Shown in pieces: positions 26,748 to 33,045 of a stretch of DNA of 45,083 bases. Position 1 is the stretch's first letter, and every line of letters begins with the position of its first letter. The stretch comes from Rhodoferax sp. (lineage in GTDB: Bacteria; Pseudomonadota; Gammaproteobacteria; Burkholderiales; Burkholderiaceae_C), in the NCBI RefSeq assembly GCF_025356155.1, contig NZ_JANXUQ010000201.1:1-45083 (forward strand). The letters run 5' to 3'. The position numbers and the translations under genes were made by a program. Below the pieces are notes generated by a model, which saw only the letters and a program-made list of their open reading frames with translations, had not been told where the DNA came from and did not search any database.

Positions 26748-27051
26748 GGCAACCTAATTGACACCCTCACTTTGAGATCTGCTTTGGGCTGTCCGCAGGA
26801 GCAAGTGCGCGACGGCTGTGGGCCAAAAACAGACTTCAAAACCTGTCCGCTTTTGAGCGAAGCCGCTGCCGACTACAAACGTCGATAAACGAAAAGGCTT
26901 TGTACTTTATTGATCGCCCTGTCCGAGGAACTGCTCTTCAATCTCGCAAATTTTAGCCTTGCGCCTTTGCCTCCCACGAGGCCAAAACCTCGCCATTCTT
27001 GGCCGCCGGCTTCCCTGCTTGCTTTGTAGCGCGAAGTTTACAAAGTAGCCC
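26748..27051. other. intergenic region; no gene seen
   Basis: This 304-bp stretch between convergent genes contains one inverted repeat (CTTTGTA/TACAAAG, 27022-27045) just beyond the propeller gene stop, without a T run. Frames here are short and unconserved. Confidence 0.5.
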
Positions 27052-29514
27052 CTATGGCGGCAGGACCGCAAATTTTCTGTGGGCGTTGCGATTGACCGAC
27101 GTGAAATAGCCACCGACGTAGATGCTGCCGCCAGAAACGGACAGCGCAAACACGAAGCTATTCGTGTTTGGGTTCCACACCGTGGCTGCACCTGTCTCAG
27201 CATCCAGCGCGGCGATACAGTTGCGCTCCTGCCCACCGATGGAATTGAAAAGGCCGCCCGCATACACTGCGTTGCGGTAGACGGCAATGGCAGAGACAGT
27301 CCCGCGAAAGTCGTAAATATCCCCTTCTGCGCCGGGATTCCAATCCGTCGCGGCACCCGTTGCAACATTGAGCGCAGCAATATGGCTACGTTTCTGTCCA
27401 CCGATCGCAGTAAAGTTGCCGCCCACATACAAAATGTCCGCGGAAATCGTCAATGCAGAAACAACGTTGATGAACGTTCCGCGACCCTCAACAATCCCGT
27501 TTGCATCCGGATTCCACGCCGTTGCGGCACCGGTCGTCGTAGGCAACGCGGCGATGTAATTTCGCTTCTGCCGACCGATCGCAGTAAATCTGCCACCGAC
27601 GTACACCCGGTCCCCGGAAACGACGAGGGCGCGTACAGAGTCGTTGGCGTTAGGGTTCCATGCGGTCGCCGTTCCCTTCGTCACATCGATCGCAGCAATA
27701 TTGTTTCTCTTCCGCCCCCCGATCGAGGCGAACGTGCCGCCGACATATACCGTGTTGCTGACAACGGCAAGGGCAGAGACAACACCATTTGAGTTGCCGT
27801 GACCATCGACGTTTCCGTTGTTCGCATCAGGCTTCCATGCCGTCAAAACCCCGGTTTTCGCATCTAGTGCCGCGATGGAGTTGCGCGCTTGTCCATCGAT
27901 TGCGGTAAATTCGCCTCCTACATATATCTTGTCGTCGTGCACGGCAATGGCGTTGATCTCCCCATTCGCATTCGGATTCCAGTCAGTCGCAACGCCAGTC
28001 CTTACGTCGAATGCGGCCAAGTTGTTTCGCATATGCGTGACGTTAATCGATGAGAAATAGCCCCCGGCGAAAATCATGTTGCCAAAAACTGCAAGTGACG
28101 TCACCGCATTGTTGGCATTCGGGTTCCACTTCAAAATCGCAGCGGTGCCGATGTTTACCGCTGCGACATGGCTGCGCGATTGTCCGCCGAGCGTGGTGAA
28201 TGCGCCGCCTACGTACACAGTGTCACCAACAATTGCGAGCGTCTTTACATATTCGTCCGCGTTAGGATCCCAAAGGGTCGCCGCCCCGCTGGCCGCATCA
28301 ATCGCAGCAAGGTGGCCACGTTGCTGCCCCCCAATGACTGTGAATTCGCCACCAACATAAACAGTGTTGCCAGCCATAGCGAGCGACAGGACTCTACCAT
28401 TCGCACTCGGGCCCCGAGCGCTAACGGCACCTGTTGTTTTATCAAGTGCAGCAATGAATAGTTGTGCTCTTCCATCGATCGAACTAAAACTGCCACCAGC
28501 GTATATCGTGCTACCCGAAATAACCAGCGCATCAACGGCCCCGTTCGCGTTCGGATTCCAATTCGTCGCTTTACCGGTCTCCATATCGAACGCGGCCAAC
28601 CTATTGCGCACTAGGGCCCCGTTAACCGATGTGAAATAGCCTCCCGCGTACACCGTATCGGCGGAAACGGCGAGGGCGTACACGATGTGGTTCAAATTCG
28701 GATTCCAGGAAGTGGCGGCACCGGTCTTGGCATCAAGCGCAGCAGCGTGATTCCGCTCCCGTCCACCAATTGAGTTGAAAAGTCCACCAACGTAAAGCGT
28801 GCTGCCTGACAAGACAATGGTCGTGACCGCGTTGCTAGGGTTCGGGTTGAAATTAGGGTCAACATTTCCGTTGGCAAGAATATGTGCGATGTTTGTGCGC
28901 GCGCTATTCCCCACGTACCTGAAGCCACCGCCGATATAAACGCCCCCCGCACCATCTGACGCAATGGCATTGACCTCCCCATCAACAAACGGGAACGATG
29001 CAGTTGCCGTACCACTTTCGCCGTCGATCGCCACAAAGCTGCCACTGCGAGGGCCGACCTGACTGAAGTCGCCGCCAAGGTACACGATGGAGCCATCCGC
29101 CGCATGAGCCACGGCATTGACGGATCCGTTGGTAACCCAAAAATCGGTGGTAGATTGGGCCACAACAGCTAGCGTTTTCCTCTTTCCAATAGATGCAAGC
29201 TGTTTTATGCGGGACGCGTAAGCCTCGCGAAGGCAAGCCACTTCGTCACAATGATTTCTCACTTCTGAAGGCCATTTCCGTTGCTGGTTTTTGATGGCTT
29301 CCGGATCGAGCGCGCTTTTCAGGACTCGGACATAGGACACAGTCAAGTCCTCATCGCTCTTGGAGCTCTCAGGATCGCTACATATTAATTTTTCGACTTT
29401 AGTCGACGCGCGCGCGCATTCGAAGCTAGCAGCGAATGACATTGACGCAATGAAAACGGCCAGAAGAAAAACGACGAATTTCGGAATGATTTCAGCTTTC
29501 ACTTCAATTCTCAT
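27052..29514 (-). CDS. secreted protein: LprI-like domain plus 14 beta-propeller repeats
   Basis: This 820-residue protein has a signal peptide with core FVVFLLAVFIASMSFA. An LprI/DUF1311-like domain follows (about 30-115): four Cys, SFECARASTKVEKLICSD, and LREAYASRIKQL. From about 130 come 14 repeats of 47-58 residues with the pattern VYVGGxFTxIGGQxR...AALDxxTGAATxWNPNAN. The last repeat is incomplete. Fourteen blades would suit two seven-bladed propellers. The repeats resemble the DUF5122 / delta-60 type. LprI-type domains can inhibit lysozyme; fusing one to a large propeller is unusual. No Shine-Dalgarno is clear at the ATG, so the start is uncertain by a few codons. Confidence 0.75.
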   Translation of the reverse strand: MRIEVKAEIIPKFVVFLLAVFIASMSFAASFECARASTKVEKLICSDPESSKSDEDLTVSYVRVLKSALDPEAIKNQQRKWPSEVRNHCDEVACLREAYASRIKQLASIGKRKTLAVVAQSTTDFWVTNGSVNAVAHAADGSIVYLGGDFSQVGPRSGSFVAIDGESGTATASFPFVDGEVNAIASDGAGGVYIGGGFRYVGNSARTNIAHILANGNVDPNFNPNPSNAVTTIVLSGSTLYVGGLFNSIGGRERNHAAALDAKTGAATSWNPNLNHIVYALAVSADTVYAGGYFTSVNGALVRNRLAAFDMETGKATNWNPNANGAVDALVISGSTIYAGGSFSSIDGRAQLFIAALDKTTGAVSARGPSANGRVLSLAMAGNTVYVGGEFTVIGGQQRGHLAAIDAASGAATLWDPNADEYVKTLAIVGDTVYVGGAFTTLGGQSRSHVAAVNIGTAAILKWNPNANNAVTSLAVFGNMIFAGGYFSSINVTHMRNNLAAFDVRTGVATDWNPNANGEINAIAVHDDKIYVGGEFTAIDGQARNSIAALDAKTGVLTAWKPDANNGNVDGHGNSNGVVSALAVVSNTVYVGGTFASIGGRKRNNIAAIDVTKGTATAWNPNANDSVRALVVSGDRVYVGGRFTAIGRQKRNYIAALPTTTGAATAWNPDANGIVEGRGTFINVVSALTISADILYVGGNFTAIGGQKRSHIAALNVATGAATDWNPGAEGDIYDFRGTVSAIAVYRNAVYAGGLFNSIGGQERNCIAALDAETGAATVWNPNTNSFVFALSVSGGSIYVGGYFTSVNRNAHRKFAVLPP

Positions 29515-29780
29515 TGCGTTTGGTTAAATCGCAGCTTTCGCTGCGACACGGACTGTAGGAAATGTAGCGCTTCCTGCACTGACCTGTCCGCTCCCCAAAA
29601 AAGGTGAGGACTGCTTCCGGGCGGATTGGCTGCGCTACCGCACGTCTGCTTTGGGTCGAGTCCGGCCAAGATTTTGTCCGCCTTTGGATGAACGCACTGG
29701 TCAGCCAAACAGGCAGGTCAGTAATTTTCACGATAGGCAGCGACCACGGCCGCAAGGGTCGCTTGCGATATTCTTGTGGA

Positions 29781-31037
29781 ATGAGCACGGCCCACACCAC
29801 GCAAGCAATTGAAATCGTGTACCGCCGCGACGCGCGGCGCGTCTTCGCCACGCTGGTGCGTCTGCTGGGTGACTTCGACCTTGCAGAAGAGGCGCTGCAC
29901 GAGGCTTTCCGTGCGGCGCTAGAGCAGTGGCCCGAGCACGGGTTGCCCGGCAATCCATCGGCCTGGCTGGTCTCCGCAGGGCGCTTCAAGGCCATTGACA
30001 CCATCCGCCGCCAAGCGCGTTTCACATCTACCGAAACCATGGCCGTGCCGCTGGAAGCGATAGCCGATGAGACCGCGCCCACCGACGACGCTGCCGAACT
30101 GGAAGACGACCAGTTGCGCCTCATCTTCACCTGCTGCCACCCCGCGCTGGCGCCAGATGCGCAAGTGGCACTCACGCTGCGCGAGGTCTGCGGCCTCACC
30201 ACCGAAGAGATCGCCCGCGCCTATCTGACGCCTGCGCCCACCGTGGCGCAACGCATCGTGCGCGCCAAAGCCAAAATCCGGGACGCCAAGATTCCCTACC
30301 GTGTGCCAGAGGCCAATGAGCTGGCAGCGCGCATGCCCAGCGTGCTGCGGGTGCTCTACCTGGTGTTCAACGAAGGTTATTCCCCGTCGTCGGGCGCGCT
30401 GCTGACCCGTGCGGACTTGTCGCACGAGGCCATACGCCTGACGCGGCTGATCGCTGACGTGCTGCCACCGCCACCATCGGCCGAAGTCCATGGTCTGCTG
30501 GCGCTGATGTTGCTGCATGAATCGCGCCGCGCCGCACGTACCGACGACACTGGCAATCTGATCCCGCTTGAAGAACAAGACCGCACGCTGTGGCACGCCG
30601 ACCTGATTGCGGAGGGATGTGCGCTGGTGGAGAAAGCCCTGCAGATGCCCAGCATTGGTCCCTACGCCTTGCAGGCCGCCCTTTCTGCGGTGCATGCCGA
30701 GGCCCAACGTGCCGAGCAGACGGATTGGGGCCAGATCGTCGGCCTCTACGACGAGCTGTTGCGGATGGAGCCCTCCCCCGTGGTTGCGCTCAACCGCGCG
30801 GTGGCCGTTGCCATGCACAGTGGGTATGCGCAGGGCATCGCGCTGGTGGATGAGCTTCTCACGCTTCCTGCCATGCAGGACTACCACCTGGCCCACGCGG
30901 CGCGCGCCGATCTGTGCCGTCGGCTGCACCGGTGGGAAGAAGCACGCGCCTCCTACCAGGCGGCCTTGGCCCTGGTGCAGTTGGAGCCCGAGCGCCGCTT
31001 TCTGGAGCGGCGGCTGTCAGAATCACAAATTGATTGA
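29781..31037 (+). CDS. ECF sigma factor of the ECF42 type with C-terminal TPR extension
   Basis: This 418-residue protein starts at MSTAHTTQAIE. The sigma region 2-like part spans about 10-80 (RRVFATLVRLLGDFDLAEEALHEAF) and region 4 about 110-160 (REVCGLTTEEIARAYL). The extension to about 410 has the NEGYSPSSG motif and helical repeats, the mark of ECF42. There is no anti-sigma gene, which fits the group: the C-terminal extension is thought to regulate activity. The downstream operon encodes a DGPF/YCII protein, the diagnostic partner. The function in the cell is probably a stress response of unknown signal. Confidence 0.92.
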   Translation: MSTAHTTQAIEIVYRRDARRVFATLVRLLGDFDLAEEALHEAFRAALEQWPEHGLPGNPSAWLVSAGRFKAIDTIRRQARFTSTETMAVPLEAIADETAPTDDAAELEDDQLRLIFTCCHPALAPDAQVALTLREVCGLTTEEIARAYLTPAPTVAQRIVRAKAKIRDAKIPYRVPEANELAARMPSVLRVLYLVFNEGYSPSSGALLTRADLSHEAIRLTRLIADVLPPPPSAEVHGLLALMLLHESRRAARTDDTGNLIPLEEQDRTLWHADLIAEGCALVEKALQMPSIGPYALQAALSAVHAEAQRAEQTDWGQIVGLYDELLRMEPSPVVALNRAVAVAMHSGYAQGIALVDELLTLPAMQDYHLAHAARADLCRRLHRWEEARASYQAALALVQLEPERRFLERRLSESQID

Positions 31038-31054
31038 AAAATATTTTCGGTCCA

Positions 31055-31081
31055 TGTCGAATTGGGACTGACCCGATCGAC
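31055..31081 (+). promoter_or_regulatory. candidate ECF42-dependent promoter
   Basis: TGTCGA at 31055-31060 is followed after 17 bp by CGAC (31078-31081). From memory, ECF42 promoters have TGTCGA at -35 and CGAC/CGTC-like sequence at -10. It lies between the sigma gene and the SRPBCC gene, about 50 bp before the ATG, exactly where a target promoter is expected. Confidence 0.6.
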
Positions 31082-31131
31082 TAGTTTGTTTAAAAGCTGC
31101 CACCCACCGGCACCCAACCAAAGGACTCCCC

Positions 31132-31542
31132 ATGCAAATCACGGTTGAAACCCTTATCCACGCGCCGGTCGCCAAAGTCTGGGCCGCCTACACCACGCCG
31201 GCCGACATCGTCCAATGGAACGCCGCGTCCGACGACTGGCACACCACCAAATCCACCGTCGACCTGCGTGAAGGCGGTGCCTTCTCGTCCCGCATGGAGG
31301 CCAAGGACGGCAGCTTTGGCTTCGACTTTGCGGGCACCTACACCAAGATCGTGCCCAACCAACGCATCGAATACGCCTTTGGCGACCGCAGCGGAACCGT
31401 GGAGTTCATCGAGGGTGCCGACGGCGTCGTCACCATGCGGTCTACCTTTGATGCGGAGACCGAAAACCCAGTGGAACAGCAGCGCTTCGGCTGGCAATCC
31501 ATTCTGAACAAATTCGCTCAACACGTGGAGGCATCCAAATGA
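31132..31542 (+). CDS. SRPBCC / AHSA1-like domain protein
   Basis: This 136-residue protein has the START-like SRPBCC pattern: VETLIHAPVAKVWAAYTTP, IVQWNAASDDWHTT, a FDFAGTYTKIVPNQRIEY strand pair, and the C-terminal helix with GWQSILNKFAQHVE. The family binds hydrophobic ligands. AAAGGA precedes the ATG. It is the first gene of the ECF42 operon and overlaps yceI by 4 bp. Confidence 0.92.
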   Translation: MQITVETLIHAPVAKVWAAYTTPADIVQWNAASDDWHTTKSTVDLREGGAFSSRMEAKDGSFGFDFAGTYTKIVPNQRIEYAFGDRSGTVEFIEGADGVVTMRSTFDAETENPVEQQRFGWQSILNKFAQHVEASK

Positions 31543-32120
31543 AACAGTCCGCTTTGAAAACACTGTGGGCCGCACTGGCCCTGGTAGCTGGCAGCGCGAT
31601 AGCCGCCCCTGTGACCTACACCATAGACCCCACCCATACCTTTCCCAGCTTCGAGGCCGACCACATGGGTATCTCGGTCTGGCGGGGCAAAATGACCAAG
31701 AACTATGGCACCGTGGTGCTGGACAAAACCGCCGCAACCGGTACGGTGGAGATCGTCATTGATCTGACCTCCATCGATTTCGGACTCACGGCAATGAACG
31801 CCTGGGCGACTGGCAAAGACTTCTTCAATGTGGAAAAGTCACCAAGCGCCACCTACAAAGGCCACCTGGAAAAATTTGTCGATGGCAGTCCCACACAGGT
31901 GATCGGTATGCTGACGCTCAACGGCCGTACGCAACCGGTCAACCTCAGCATTAACCTGTTCAAGTGCGTACCCCATCCCATGCTCAAGCGCGAGCTCTGT
32001 GGCGCGGACGCCAGTGGCAGTTTCAAGCGTGACGCCTTTGGCCTGACTGCGGGCAAGGAATATGGCTTCAATATGGACGTCGCGTTGCGCATCCAAATTG
32101 AAGCGGTGGCGGCACAGTAG
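31539..32120 (+). CDS. YceI-family periplasmic protein
   Basis: This 193-residue protein has a signal peptide (about 1-23, core LWAALALVAGSAIAA) and the YceI lipocalin-like barrel: YTIDPTHTFPSFEADH, SIDFGLTAMNAW, FFNVEKSPSATYKGH, LTLNGRTQPVNL and FGLTAGKEYGF. The family binds polyisoprenoids. Two Cys (in FKCVPHP and ELCGAD) may form a disulfide. It is coupled to the SRPBCC gene by an ATGA overlap. Confidence 0.94.
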   Translation: MKQSALKTLWAALALVAGSAIAAPVTYTIDPTHTFPSFEADHMGISVWRGKMTKNYGTVVLDKTAATGTVEIVIDLTSIDFGLTAMNAWATGKDFFNVEKSPSATYKGHLEKFVDGSPTQVIGMLTLNGRTQPVNLSINLFKCVPHPMLKRELCGADASGSFKRDAFGLTAGKEYGFNMDVALRIQIEAVAAQ

Positions 32121-32138
32121 CCAGAAGAGGAGCTCGCC

Positions 32139-32486
32139 ATGAAATACCTCTGCCTGGTCTACCTCTCCAAAGAGAAGTGGAGCGCCTGCCCTGACGCCGT
32201 GTGTTTCGAGGCCGCGAAGGGCCTGCAAACGAGCGGGCATCTGCTGGCTGCCGAACCCCTGCACCCGGTGGAAACCGCCACCACACTGCGGGTGCGCAAT
32301 GGCCAACTATCCATGACCGATGGCCCATTTGCCGAGACCAAGGAACAGCTGGCGGGCTTTTACCTGCTGGAGGCCACGGACCTGAACGACGCCATCCGCC
32401 TGGCCACCAAGATACCGCCCGTGCAGCACGGCAGCATCGAAGTGCGGCCGGTGCGTGAGTTGGATGTGAGCGAACTTTCTACCTGA
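32139..32486 (+). CDS. YCII-related DGPF-motif protein
   Basis: This 115-residue protein starts MKYLCLVYLS and carries TDGPF (about 60-64), the motif that defines the ECF42-linked YCII group, followed by AETKEQLAGFYLLEA. These ferredoxin-fold-like proteins are regulated by, or partners of, ECF42 sigma factors; the biochemical role is unknown. It is 18 bp after yceI and 27 bp before a broken DUF1428 gene. Confidence 0.93.
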   Translation: MKYLCLVYLSKEKWSACPDAVCFEAAKGLQTSGHLLAAEPLHPVETATTLRVRNGQLSMTDGPFAETKEQLAGFYLLEATDLNDAIRLATKIPPVQHGSIEVRPVRELDVSELST

Positions 32487-32513
32487 TACAACCCGGAAAA
32501 CAAGGAGCTAAAC

Positions 32514-32681
32514 ATGCAATTCATCGATGGATTTGTGGCCGCAGTACCTACTGAGAACAAGGAAAAGTACATCCAACACGCCACGATGGCCGCGCCCCGC
32601 ATGACGTCGGAAGCCAACCCCATGCCCTTCGACGGCAAGCGCCTGATCTGGGGAGGTTTTCAGACGATTGTGGAACTGTGA
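32514..32681 (+). pseudogene. internally deleted DUF1428 gene
   Basis: The 55-codon frame begins MQFIDGFVAAVPTENKEKYI and ends MPFDGKRLIWGGFQTIVEL. These are the two ends of DUF1428 proteins, which are normally about 115-120 residues. The central half is missing in frame, with the junction near AAPRMTSEAN. A good AAGGAG ribosome binding site remains, so a mini-protein may still be made. It is the last member of the ECF42 operon, where DUF1428 partners are common. Confidence 0.75.
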
Positions 32682-32753
32682 GCCGCAAACCGACACCGGC
32701 GAACAACATCAATCCCTTGCATGAACGCGGCGGCCACTGCCAATGGTGAAACG

Positions 32754-32809
32754 GCTGACATCAATCCGCCCGAGGACCACGGCTGTATGTACAGCCGTGA
32801 CATGTCAGC
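32754..32809 (+). repeat. nested inverted repeats downstream of the ECF42 operon
   Basis: An outer pair GCTGACAT/ATGTCAGC (8-bp arms, 32754-32761 and 32802-32809) encloses an inner pair CACGGCTGTA/TACAGCCGTG (32778-32799). No T run follows. It may be a processing or terminator-like structure or the scar of a mobile element. Confidence 0.7.
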
Positions 32810-32885
32810 CCCCGACGCCATATCTGGGGCGCGATGTGGATGAACCCTGCAGCCCTGCCCCCGGGTGACCCGAAGAAGTAAGCTT

Positions 32886-32955
32886 TTTGTATGCAGCTAC
32901 ATATTTGATAGCTACTCAGGCTTATTTGGCGAGGGCTAGCGGCCAATTTTTCATA
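32886..32955 (+). repeat. dispersed intergenic repeat, copy R4
   Basis: It reads TTTTGTATGCAGCTACATAT, then GATAGCTACTCAGGCTTATT, then TGGCGAGGGCTAGCGGCCAA. It is the clearest match to the general layout (stem, GCTTATT, GAGGGCTAG core) and is followed by hairpin H2. It lies just upstream of sensor gene A. Confidence 0.8.
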
Positions 32956-32967
32956 TGACTACCATCC

Positions 32968-32992
32968 AAAACGGCATCTCAGCGTGCCGTTT
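32968..32992 (+). repeat. hairpin element H2
   Basis: AAACGGCA and TGCCGTTT (8-bp arms) are separated by TCTCAGCG. The sequence is close to H1 at 19793 and follows R4 at the same distance as H1 follows R3. No long T run is present, and the -35 box of gene A overlaps its right edge. Confidence 0.7.
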
Positions 32993-33018
32993 GATTTGGG
33001 GCCCGCACCGCCTATGAT
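32991..33018 (+). promoter_or_regulatory. promoter of sensor gene A
   Basis: TTGATT (32991-32996), a 16-bp spacer, then TATGAT (33013-33018), 27 bp before the ATG. The CTATGATGG block and the following bases up to ATGCGTCCC recur upstream of genes B and C. Conservation between paralogues supports a functional site. Confidence 0.6.
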
Positions 33019-33045
33019 GGCGGGAACTCACTTCCGGTAAGCGCC

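Noticed and set aside
27180..29120. The regular DNA periodicity considered as a CRISPR or satellite array
   Set aside because: The period is 140-180 bp, in frame, and explained by protein propeller repeats with diverged codons.
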